From an uncultured Myxococcales bacterium (GTDB taxonomy: Bacteria; Myxococcota_A; Bradymonadia; UBA7976; VGTA01): 64,000 nt of DNA. The stretch is taken from the NCBI GenBank assembly GCA_937146725.1, contig CAKZRU010000090.1:1-64000 (forward strand), in the 5' to 3' direction. Numbering within the stretch: the first letter of the stretch is position 1; each line of letters starts with the position of its first letter. Shown here piece by piece: positions 49,101-56,503 of this stretch. The position numbers and the translations under genes are program-made. Below the pieces are notes generated by a model. It saw nothing but the letters and a program-made list of their open reading frames with translations. It was not told the DNA's origin and ran no database searches.

Positions 49101-50122
49101 AGTTCTGGTGGACAAAAACTATCTCCACCGTCTAAGCCAAGCACTTGACCCTGCTGTCCTTGGTATGGCCCTCCGGTGACCGCAAAGGGTTTTTCTAATA
49201 GATCAAAGCGAGCTGTATCAGAGTAGGTCGTTCCAGAACAATCACTGGCACTTACATCAAGCACATAAGAACCCGGTGTATCAAAAAAGCTTCCGGTCGT
49301 GATTTCAACCGGTGGATTTCCATCAACTGAAATCGTGCCGGTAGTGGTAAAGCAACTTGTATCAGTTGTGCCAAAATAACTGTAAGTCTCTAAGTAAAAC
49401 TCTCCATCTTCGGCACCGCTAAAATAAATTTCAGCCGGCTGGGGACTGGGTTTATTGATCTGAAAATAAACTTCTTGAGCATTACCTTCTCCACAATGAT
49501 CACTCACGGTAAAAATACGGGTTACTGTGCAGTTTTCGCTTTGATCAGTACTTGAAATCGTCGGAGAAGGATCAAAGTCATCACTGACAATCGGCATAAT
49601 TGTGTTCATCGATTGTTCGGCAGATGCATCACAAGCGGCATACAGTGCCAACTGCGCCGGTGTAAACTCCAAGGAAGGTGGTGTTCTATCTAAGTCAAAG
49701 GTCACAGTATCACTGACTGTACCTGCCGGACTTTCGGCAGTGAGGGTAAAGACCAAACCTTGGCCATCGCTGATTGCCTCTGCTTCAATCGCATAATAAT
49801 CAACAAGTGTTTCAATACCGGGACCATCGGTAAACACAGTGCTACTCGTCAAGGCGGTAGGTATACCATTAACTGTGGCGGTCAGCGTAACATCATCTCC
49901 GTTAGGTTCGGTAATCCTAAAGCTCAAGGGTACACTTGAAGGAATAAAGGTCCCAGGTTGATCAGGTGAACCACCCGGCTGTAAAGCAGGGTTATTAGGA
50001 ACACAAGTATTGGGGGCTGGTGAGTCAATTTGTAAGTTGAGAGTCTGGCCCCATGCTTGCTGAAAGGATAGCAAACCCAAGCATAAGACAAGTGGAGAAA
50101 AACGTGAATAACAGAGCTTCAT
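46148..50122 (-). CDS. Secreted PKD-domain protein with C-terminal beta-propeller-like region
   Basis: A 1324-residue protein with a Sec signal (VLCLGLLSFQQAWGQ). After a beta N-terminal section (about 20-310) at least six PKD-type domains follow, marked by openings such as GGPYEIEQGLFLTFDGSNS and cores YRWHFGE, FIWSWDDG, LIDWGDGS, YRWNWGDG and VSWRMGEG. The last 330 residues have repeated short strands (RKIPVDGAPYALAEAMDYVW, IAHNGKAIYQLDMEALQQ) consistent with a WD/NHL-like propeller. No catalytic motif or sorting tail was seen. It lies nine bases after the 572-aa MopE-repeat gene, so the two are co-transcribed. Probably an adhesion or matrix protein. Confidence 0.82.
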   Translation of the reverse strand: MKLCYSRFSPLVLCLGLLSFQQAWGQTLNLQIDSPAPNTCVPNNPALQPGGSPDQPGTFIPSSVPLSFRITEPNGDDVTLTATVNGIPTALTSSTVFTDGPGIETLVDYYAIEAEAISDGQGLVFTLTAESPAGTVSDTVTFDLDRTPPSLEFTPAQLALYAACDASAEQSMNTIMPIVSDDFDPSPTISSTDQSENCTVTRIFTVSDHCGEGNAQEVYFQINKPSPQPAEIYFSGAEDGEFYLETYSYFGTTDTSCFTTTGTISVDGNPPVEITTGSFFDTPGSYVLDVSASDCSGTTYSDTARFDLLEKPFAVTGGPYQGQQGQVLGLDGGDSFCPPELGGIIEYAWDFDLLDDGDGGYSHLGAQVDFVDQNGAPFDDGTYQVGLRITTQAGQVEYDSTEIVINDAPPVCDAGGPYEIEQGLFLTFDGSNSSPGTPSEPILAYRWHFGEFPGDLNEQFAPNLTAPEHFYMEEGEYTVTLTAYDIDSECSDQAQVIVRDVEPIVRGLRVVGDGPFVEGSLLQFSAGTTSAGSSAEPIIQFIWSWDDGTADTESLLGDELRNPSHRFMDSGSFDVCLTVDDSDSLVTGCIPVVIEDLRPIARLSGDLFAIEGEPAQFSIAGTRAGGTADPLSHALIDWGDGSAIQRIDDFTQTDLHHTFEANGNLTITMTLFDEEEDQPATTQLEIYVDDVSPRPVLSSPFIREDGVDVPSFAQEGLQLTWSASQSTAGAPSDPIVTYRWNWGDGSPVEEGPEAERSHVYADDGNYVIYLTAIDSDGSLSTISRLTNVANRAPFNANISTESDTVDFGVPVRFELSYEDVPSDFVTVSWRMGEGTQFGNQRVVVHTYRELGQFTVTIDLRDEDGGESTITYLIEVTPAGPRILVPNLEPVAEGELLSFELELRASEASNGSFDGPVDMRVLQSPQGMEFIALESANPTLSTRYRVEWRAGSGSAGLHPFKIMAQSPSGIIRYFEQNIEVIEAQEHILASLGGSVDHASLSLFKYQSNVSRESTELERFAFVNLGRGVGRLMSLRQDYFVTVPHSGHIAVIAENSGTLIRKIPVDGAPYALAEAMDYVWAFDARKAQVIAIDRRLKVYRKSIIGELSDAIIAAQGISTEEGPRLIVLSTQGELLLLDPEAYISNQPSRAILARAYLNDDPEQYQGDNSQKRTAVMGDILKTSEHGLIAHNGKAIYQLDMEALQQDELQFAWILRPQSTIRDLTIHQEALWTASEQGLRRFEWPQVGSGLTPDPETGYPRLKGTVIDLNQQSAILSFPESLFGEPILITANARQIKHMSSRSLRQVFITPDLNPQRLLVMTRDTRQ

Positions 50123-50131
50123 TGACTTAAC

Positions 50132-51850
50132 CTATTCTCCCAACACGGCATCGTTAAAGATGACTTCAAGTAGACCGGTATTGTTTGTAGCACTTGCGCC
50201 ATTCACCGCACCGGGCACCCAAGCAAAGCTATAGCTCGTCACTTGCGGTTGAGTTTTGCTAAAGCGTACTCTTAAAAGCTCTCCTGATCGTACATATGCA
50301 ATTTCGATTGGTGGTGGGAAGCCGGGAACCATGTAATGTGCAAGTCCGGCACCAATCGCTAGGTTATTTAATGAAATCGTATCAGGGTTTAAGCCTGATT
50401 GAGTGTAGGTATCAATGAGAGCCTGTCCAGCCGAAACCGAAAGGATTTGTAGGTTGATTGGGAAGCTAAAGTGCGCACCGATTAATGTGGGCATAGTGTT
50501 TGGGTCAGTGTCATTGGCACCTCCAGCAAAGTTGATGGCAATTTCAATTTCTGTCGCTGTATTTTCAACAAGGCTAAAGCTCATTTGCTTGAGGTTGGCC
50601 GGACAGGTATCATCAATAATTCCGTTACAGTCATCATCAACGCCATTGCAACTGTCATCCACTGTAGCCAAGGGCTCTCCAGGTACACACATTGTTGTTT
50701 GATTGGCACTCACACAGCTTTCTTGTCTTAGGCAGGCGCCTTGGCCACAGGTTTGCTCAGAGCTAAAGTCCTCATCAATGGCACCGTCACAGTCATCATC
50801 TACATTATTGCAGTTATTATCGAGACCTAGTGGTGGATTAGGTGTACATATTTGACCTTGGTCTCCACAGGTAGCAGCCGAATAACAAAAGCCTATGCCA
50901 CACCCAGTGGCAGTCATTGAAAAGCCTTCATCAATTTGACCATCACAGTCGCTGTCAATGCGATCACAGAGTTGGTCGATATCATTAGCCGGAGTGGGAG
51001 AACCTTCACATTGCTCCACACCATTTACACAGGTACTTGGTTGGGCACAGCTTCCCAAACCACAGTTGATGGCTTGATAGCCTTCGTCAATATTACCATC
51101 ACAGTCTTCGTCCATACCATTACAATTAGCATCTTCACCCTGCCCCTCTGAGCCATTACAAGTGATACGTCCGGTTTCACATTGACTCATCCCGGCACAT
51201 AAACCTTGACCACAAGCTTCGGCAACAAAGTCTTCATCAAAAAAACCATCACAGTCATTATCAACATTATCGCATAGATCGGTCACGCCCTCGTGGATAT
51301 CGGGGTTATCATCAGCACAATCTAGACCCAAACAGTCCGGACCACGACCATAACCATCTCCATCTTCATCACGGCATAACACCGGTGAGCAACGCCCTTC
51401 GCTTGGTATGCAATAACTTTGAGCATTTGTTTCTGTACCCGCAGAAGCTTCTGTACCCGCTTGAACTTCTGATGAAGCAATTTCGCCACAGCTGTAGTCA
51501 CTTGGACAATCACTGTCACTTGCACATTCCTTTGAACAGAACTGCTCACCGCTTTCTTCGTTATTAAAGCAGGTAAAGCCCTCCGGACAGGTTGCCTCAT
51601 CATCGCATTCTTGGCAAAAAGCACCTTCACTGCCGGCCATTTCTGCATCTTGTTCAACCGGTCCTAGATCGCCGATTTCTTCGCCTGCACCGCCTTGGTC
51701 CATGATCATAGCATCGGGCTCGGCGTTGGTACTTGCATCAAGGGGCAAGGAGGGTAAAGGGTCTCCACAGGCAAAAAACATCAGACTGAGGCCCATGAAT
51801 AAACGGACTGAAGGGTAGGCTGGCTTTGAGCTTGATAATAGTGCTGACAT
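50132..51850 (-). CDS. Lipoprotein with five MopE-type repeats and a cohesin-like C terminus
   Basis: A 572-residue predicted lipoprotein. Signal ends SLMFFACGD; an acidic Gly/Ala linker and a Cys-rich segment (CQECDDEATCPEGFTC) come next. Five MopE-type units follow (CDNVDNDCDGFFDE, CNGMDEDCDGNIDE, CDRIDSDCDGQIDE, CNNVDDDCDGAIDE, CNGVDDDCNGIIDD), spaced about 45 residues apart with Cys-bounded loops between. The final 150 residues look like a cohesin-type beta sandwich. The TTG start at 51889 is not favoured: GAGGAG lies six bases before the ATG at 51850. Likely binds calcium or copper outside the cell; a surface scaffold is inference. Confidence 0.78.
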   Translation of the reverse strand: MSALLSSSKPAYPSVRLFMGLSLMFFACGDPLPSLPLDASTNAEPDAMIMDQGGAGEEIGDLGPVEQDAEMAGSEGAFCQECDDEATCPEGFTCFNNEESGEQFCSKECASDSDCPSDYSCGEIASSEVQAGTEASAGTETNAQSYCIPSEGRCSPVLCRDEDGDGYGRGPDCLGLDCADDNPDIHEGVTDLCDNVDNDCDGFFDEDFVAEACGQGLCAGMSQCETGRITCNGSEGQGEDANCNGMDEDCDGNIDEGYQAINCGLGSCAQPSTCVNGVEQCEGSPTPANDIDQLCDRIDSDCDGQIDEGFSMTATGCGIGFCYSAATCGDQGQICTPNPPLGLDNNCNNVDDDCDGAIDEDFSSEQTCGQGACLRQESCVSANQTTMCVPGEPLATVDDSCNGVDDDCNGIIDDTCPANLKQMSFSLVENTATEIEIAINFAGGANDTDPNTMPTLIGAHFSFPINLQILSVSAGQALIDTYTQSGLNPDTISLNNLAIGAGLAHYMVPGFPPPIEIAYVRSGELLRVRFSKTQPQVTSYSFAWVPGAVNGASATNNTGLLEVIFNDAVLGE

Positions 51851-52029
51851 AGCACGCTCCTCTGCTGAATAAGTGTCGAAATTATTCAAGTTTTTACTTT
51901 AAGACAAAAAGTATAGCACTCTAAACTCAAGAGGTCTACTTTAGCCTTAAGTTTGAGGTGTATTCTTAGCTTTTGAGCCTAGTCACTCTGTCTAAATGAT
52001 TATAAAGACTAAGCAACAAGAGCTTTTCG

Positions 52030-54663
52030 TTAGGCAATGAAGCGAGACTTTTTTTGAATTATCATGCTCAATGCAACAGCACAAAATAGCAATTCTAAAG
52101 GCGCTGTAGAGTTTTGTTCACAGCCCTGAGCTTCATTTTCTTTGCTTGTATCTGACATTGCTTCGTTTTCACTAGGCATACCGCCCACCTGAGGCGTCAT
52201 TTCTTGTCCTGCCTCTTGTGGCAGCATAGTTGGTTCAGGCACCTCTCTAAACTCAAAATCTGTATTGATTTCCTCTGATTCTTCACTGACTTGGCCAACC
52301 CAATCAGCCACACATTGAGCAGTGCCATAAACAAGCTCACATTTTTCTAGATGTGGGCAGTCGATATAGCGGCAAGAATCAGGCACACATTCTCCCAAAA
52401 CACAGGCTTCAAAACCTTCACATTCCATATCAAGACATGGATCAAACTCACAGATACCCTCAATGCAAATCTGCTGATCGCCACATACAAGACCACTACA
52501 GCGATCACTTACGCAAACCCCGTCTTGGCACCGTTCACCAAAGCCACATGATACATCAGCACAGCTAAAGACACATTCACCTTCTCGGCAAAAACTTCCC
52601 TCGCCACAGTCAACGCCCGAGCAGGGATCATTTAAACAATAGCCTAGTTCACAGCGAGTTCCGGTTGGACAGCCGGCATATTCACATTGATCAGGTAAGC
52701 ACTCACCTTGAACACAAAGCTCTCCTTCGGCGCATTCAATGCCAAAGCACAGGTCTTGGCAAGCTCCGGTTTCGGGGACACAGCGTTGTTGCTCTGTACA
52801 AACCACGCCGGCACAGTAAGAAACACAGGTATTTGCTTCACAAAAATATCCCACAGGGCACTCATAACCACTAGGTACATCTCTTTGGCAAGGTGGGCCA
52901 CACTCACCAAGTGTACACAATAACCCTGAGGGACAAAGAAGATCATCGCCTTCGTCAACTAAACCATCGCAATCATTATCTTCGCCATCGCAGCGTTCTT
53001 CGATCTCTTGGCCACAATACCCACAGCGATTACGAACGCCCTCATCGATCATGCCATCACAGTCGTTGTCTTCTCCATCACATGTTTCATCGATTAAGCC
53101 TCTTTCGGGCAGGCAAACAATTTGTCCAAGATCACTGCAACGGGTGACCCCTAAGGCACAAGCACCGACCAAGCCGGTATCACAGGCATCGGGGGGAACT
53201 ACAGGACTACCATCGGTATTTTGGTCGATCAAATTATCACAGTCATTATCGATATTATCGCACACCTCTACTTGGCCATCAGGCACACAAAGATAGCGAT
53301 CACAGGCATCTCCAAGTCCATCTCCATCGGTATCTTCTTGAGCACGATTAATGATTTTTGGACAGTTGTCACAAGCATCTCCAATGCCATCTTGATCTTC
53401 ATCGAATTGATCAGGATTAGGGATATCGGGACAATTATCTTCAGTTCCGCAAAGCTGGTCATTATCACTGTCTACACAAGCCCCACCAAGTGATCTTTCT
53501 AAAGTGAGAATGGCAAAGTGATGTCCTGCTAAGCTGGTATTATTACTAGGCGTACCATTATCACCAAAGCCCCAGCGTCCGGTCACGGGATCCTGCCAAG
53601 AAAGTAAGGTATAGGCAAAATCAAAATAGTGACTTGCCTGTTCTTCAGGATAACCACTCATAATTGGATCTCGGTCACCAAAATCAAAACCGGTCAAAAA
53701 CTCAGGAGGTAAATAAGCATCAGAGACTTTTAAACCCTTAGCTGCAGCCCAAATATAATAATAGGTGAAATGTGCACTCGAACGCACAACACTGTCATAT
53801 CGATAATTGGTTCGTAACCATTGCAATGCTTTTTGGGTTGACTCGTCTTCCATGGGAACTTGAGTGAGTCTGAGACACCATAATCCGGTCGCTGACATGG
53901 TGCTATGACTACCATTGCTTGGACGACCGGCTACACGATAGCTAAAACCACCGTTGCCCGCTTGGCTACCGACAATAAAGTCAATAAACTCCGGAAACTC
54001 GTTACTTGCCTCGGGCACTAGGTTTTGAGCAGCGGATAATCCGGCGACTGCAAATTGCGTTACCGATAAATCAGAGTTGGAAGCTGGAGTCGTATACATC
54101 CACCCACCATTTGGTACTGCCGTGGAACGTACATTGCGTACAGCATTCACAGAATTAGCAAGTGCTTGGGTGACTGATACATTAGCACCGACTTCGTCAG
54201 GACCACCGGATGCTAAATACACAGAAAGACCCATTAAACCACCGCCTACAGAATAATTATAGGGGGCAATGGCAGGGTTACTATGTGAGGTATATCCGTT
54301 GATTTGGCCCTTGACTAAATTGCGGACAATTTCTTGATCTTCGGGTTCGCTCCCATCATAGCCAAGCGCTGGTCCATTCCAACCAATCCCTTGCCTTTTT
54401 TCAAGGAGAGACAGAATCCCAAAAAAGTTATGTCGTACGCCGGATAGAGTTGTTCCACTCACATTAGCACGGGTATATTGTAAGCCTAAGTTTATGGCGT
54501 TTTCTATGTCGCAGTTAAAAGGTGTTGATGGACAAGTGGCTCTGGGAGGTGTCCATTCTTGGGCCCAAGCAAGCTGACCAAAGCAAACAGTAATACACAT
54601 CATGAAGTGTAATTTCATCGTTTTAAGGATGTAGGTTCTTAAGAGGGTCATCACACTCACCAT
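52030..54663 (-). CDS. Exported alpha/alpha-toroid protein with TSP3, MopE and EGF-like repeats
   Basis: An 877-residue exported protein with signal MKLHFMMCITVCFGQLAWAQ. Residues about 35-400 have helical-repeat signatures (GGWMYTTPASNSDLSVTQFAVAGL; GGFSYR ... STMSATGLWCL) of prenyltransferase/squalene-cyclase-like alpha/alpha toroids. TSP3 calcium repeats follow (DNCPDIPNPDQFDEDQDGIGDACDNC), then three MopE units (CDNIDNDCDNLID, CDGEDNDCDGMIDE, CDGEDNDCDGLVDE), then about eight short Cys-rich EGF-like modules (CxxxxCxxGxxCxxGxC). The end, GCEQNSTAPLELLFCAVALSMIIQKKSRFIA region, is Cys, hydrophobic helix, basic tail, like a MYXO-CTERM sorting signal. The start codon is uncertain (54663 or 54618). 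Confidence 0.8.
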   Translation of the reverse strand: MVSVMTLLRTYILKTMKLHFMMCITVCFGQLAWAQEWTPPRATCPSTPFNCDIENAINLGLQYTRANVSGTTLSGVRHNFFGILSLLEKRQGIGWNGPALGYDGSEPEDQEIVRNLVKGQINGYTSHSNPAIAPYNYSVGGGLMGLSVYLASGGPDEVGANVSVTQALANSVNAVRNVRSTAVPNGGWMYTTPASNSDLSVTQFAVAGLSAAQNLVPEASNEFPEFIDFIVGSQAGNGGFSYRVAGRPSNGSHSTMSATGLWCLRLTQVPMEDESTQKALQWLRTNYRYDSVVRSSAHFTYYYIWAAAKGLKVSDAYLPPEFLTGFDFGDRDPIMSGYPEEQASHYFDFAYTLLSWQDPVTGRWGFGDNGTPSNNTSLAGHHFAILTLERSLGGACVDSDNDQLCGTEDNCPDIPNPDQFDEDQDGIGDACDNCPKIINRAQEDTDGDGLGDACDRYLCVPDGQVEVCDNIDNDCDNLIDQNTDGSPVVPPDACDTGLVGACALGVTRCSDLGQIVCLPERGLIDETCDGEDNDCDGMIDEGVRNRCGYCGQEIEERCDGEDNDCDGLVDEGDDLLCPSGLLCTLGECGPPCQRDVPSGYECPVGYFCEANTCVSYCAGVVCTEQQRCVPETGACQDLCFGIECAEGELCVQGECLPDQCEYAGCPTGTRCELGYCLNDPCSGVDCGEGSFCREGECVFSCADVSCGFGERCQDGVCVSDRCSGLVCGDQQICIEGICEFDPCLDMECEGFEACVLGECVPDSCRYIDCPHLEKCELVYGTAQCVADWVGQVSEESEEINTDFEFREVPEPTMLPQEAGQEMTPQVGGMPSENEAMSDTSKENEAQGCEQNSTAPLELLFCAVALSMIIQKKSRFIA

Positions 54664-54738
54664 TTACTTGTAAAGAGGCTTTACTACTTTGAACTATTAT
54701 TTATAACTCTCATTATTGGCCTAAAAAGTAAAGCAAGA

Positions 54739-56046
54739 TCAATGCTCTATCCCCTGTCCATTGTTGACTAGATTGGATGTATTACAAGAAAGTTTATTTT
54801 GGAAGTCCATAAGTAAAAAGGCTTCCAAGCTAAAACGAGAGGCAAAGCTTTGTTCAGTGGCACCTAATAATAGATCTTGGTTTCCTTCACCATGATAACG
54901 CTGTCGTGTACTGACGCATCCCTCTAATATTGCCATTACGTTAAAGGGGTTTATTCCACCATTGACCTCTGTATCATGACCAAGTTGTAAGGCATGGCCA
55001 AGCTCATGAGTAATCGTCCCAGATAAGGCTTCGTGTATTTCTACAAATGGCACTGGTGGTGGGCTACTTAAGCCACAGCTAGGATGCTGGCTCTCAATTG
55101 TACCTACATAGATAATTACACCCGCTGATTGTGGGTTTTCAGGATGATTTATAATTTCTCCGGCTCGATTCAGATCATCACTGCGCTGATCAGCAGAGAT
55201 AAGATGTATCAAACGGTTTGGATTTATGTTTGATAAATCTTGCAGCTGGCCATTGAAGGCATGACTGTTAGCAAGAAGATCAAAGCGAGTTTGAAAGTCC
55301 CCTTGTAGATCTAGTGGCGAAAGTAGTTCATCAACAAGAAAATGAAGTTGGACTTTATTGCTGATGAGCGGAGCTTGAGGTGGAACGGTTAAATCAAAAG
55401 AAGCTAGGGCCTCAAAGCTTTCAATGCTCATCCAAAAAGCACGAGGGTCAAGCTCTTGATCTTGCATTTGGTCAACCTGTATAAGTAAATCTTTAAGCAA
55501 TGGATGCGGGCTTGAGTTTGAGTAGGTTGTTTCGGGGTATTCAGCGATCCAAAGCGCAAGATCATGTTCCTCTTGAGCACTTAGACCATCCATATCCTTA
55601 TCTTCATCGGCATCAAGTACACCATCTTGGTCAGTATCAGCTGAACTCCAATGAAAGAGCTGTGGGGCGTTTAATTGCCATTCCCAATAGTCTTCGAGTC
55701 CATCTTCGTCTTGATCTTCACCTCGCGGAGGTGGAGGCGTGTCGGGCAGGTTGTTACCGGCCTCAGTACCGGCCTCAGTACCGGCCTCAGTACCGGCCTC
55801 AGTACCGGCCTCAGTACCGGCCTCAGTACCGGCCTCAGCGTCCGCTTCTACACTCATATCACTGACAATGGGAGTAAAGTCACTTTGAGTACCTATGTCG
55901 GCAGTTTGAACACTTAGGTCACTTTGCAGGGATATATCTTGGGTACTCTCTTGGTCACAGGCAAAAGTGCCCAACATTAAAAATAAGCTGTATATAGTGA
56001 AGGTTGGTTTAAACTGTTTACATGTAAACTGAGTGGAACGGGTCAT
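54739..56046 (-). CDS. Metzincin-like zinc metalloprotease lipoprotein with AGTE linker
   Basis: A 435-residue predicted lipoprotein: signal FTIYSLFLMLGTFAC, then an AGTE linker of about six units coded by a 12-bp tandem repeat. An Asp-rich calcium segment (DQDEDGLEDYWEW; DTDQDGVLDADEDKDMDGLS) precedes the catalytic region. HELGHALQLGH gives the HExxHxxxxxH zinc site (usual Gly replaced by Gln), and NVMAILEGC lies where metzincins carry the Met-turn. Catalytic Glu is present, so activity is likely. An in-frame TTG at 56127 would add 27 residues; the ATG at 56046 leaves a normal signal. Confidence 0.78.
   Translation of the reverse strand: MTRSTQFTCKQFKPTFTIYSLFLMLGTFACDQESTQDISLQSDLSVQTADIGTQSDFTPIVSDMSVEADAEAGTEAGTEAGTEAGTEAGTEAGTEAGNNLPDTPPPPRGEDQDEDGLEDYWEWQLNAPQLFHWSSADTDQDGVLDADEDKDMDGLSAQEEHDLALWIAEYPETTYSNSSPHPLLKDLLIQVDQMQDQELDPRAFWMSIESFEALASFDLTVPPQAPLISNKVQLHFLVDELLSPLDLQGDFQTRFDLLANSHAFNGQLQDLSNINPNRLIHLISADQRSDDLNRAGEIINHPENPQSAGVIIYVGTIESQHPSCGLSSPPPVPFVEIHEALSGTITHELGHALQLGHDTEVNGGINPFNVMAILEGCVSTRQRYHGEGNQDLLLGATEQSFASRFSLEAFLLMDFQNKLSCNTSNLVNNGQGIEH
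55755..55838 (-). repeat. 12-bp tandem repeat coding for AGTE
   Basis: About 6.5 perfect copies of GGCCTCAGTACC (plus-strand reading) make Ala-Gly-Thr-Glu units just after the lipobox region. Copies are identical at DNA level, so the number probably varies between strains without breaking frame. Confidence 0.92.
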
Positions 56047-56189
56047 ATGAAAGTCTATCTTTTTTAGAGTTTTACTTTGAGCAAGATCAAGTTCACAAAG
56101 CGATCTGAAAAGCAATGTCAATTCCAAATTAAAATAATGCTTGATTTGTGGTGATGATCCTGTTAACTACTTCGACGTAATCAGCGTAT

Positions 56190-56263
56190 GGCTTTGTAGC
56201 TCAGCTGGTTAGAGCACACGGCTCATAACCGTGGGGTCGTGAGTTCAAATCTCACCGAAGCCA
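56190..56263 (+). tRNA. tRNA-Met(CAT), elongator type
   Basis: A 74-base cloverleaf. Acceptor GGCTTTG pairs with CGAAGCC, discriminator A. Anticodon loop CTCATAA, anticodon CAT. Body sequence (GTAGCTCAGCTGGTTAGAGCACA) resembles elongator Met; tRNA-Ile with modified CAT is less likely but not excluded by sequence alone. No CCA is encoded. Confidence 0.9.
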
Positions 56264-56270
56264 TACTTAA

Positions 56271-56300
56271 GCCTCTTAGCGAAAGTTAAGAGGCTTTTTC
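56271..56300 (+). terminator. Rho-independent terminator after tRNA-Met
   Basis: GCCTCTTA, loop GCGAAAGT, TAAGAGGC, then TTTTT. It lies eight bases after the tRNA. Confidence 0.93.
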
Positions 56301-56503
56301 TATTTTAGCATACTTAATAACGATCGATTTGCTGATTAATAAAACAAGTAATCTTTGACGATATGATTGCTTTAGTCCTTGACTCCAAGACTCACTCTGA
56401 CCTATTCGACCTTTGTATTACATACATTAATTTATTTAAGGTTTGTAAGCCCACACTAGTCGAAAGTAAAAAATCAGAAACTATATATTTCTTGGAGAAC
56501 AAT

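Noticed and set aside
56141..56169. Promoter before tRNA-Met
   Set aside because: TTGATT has a 17-base spacer to TAACTA, but the -10 match is too poor for a confident call.
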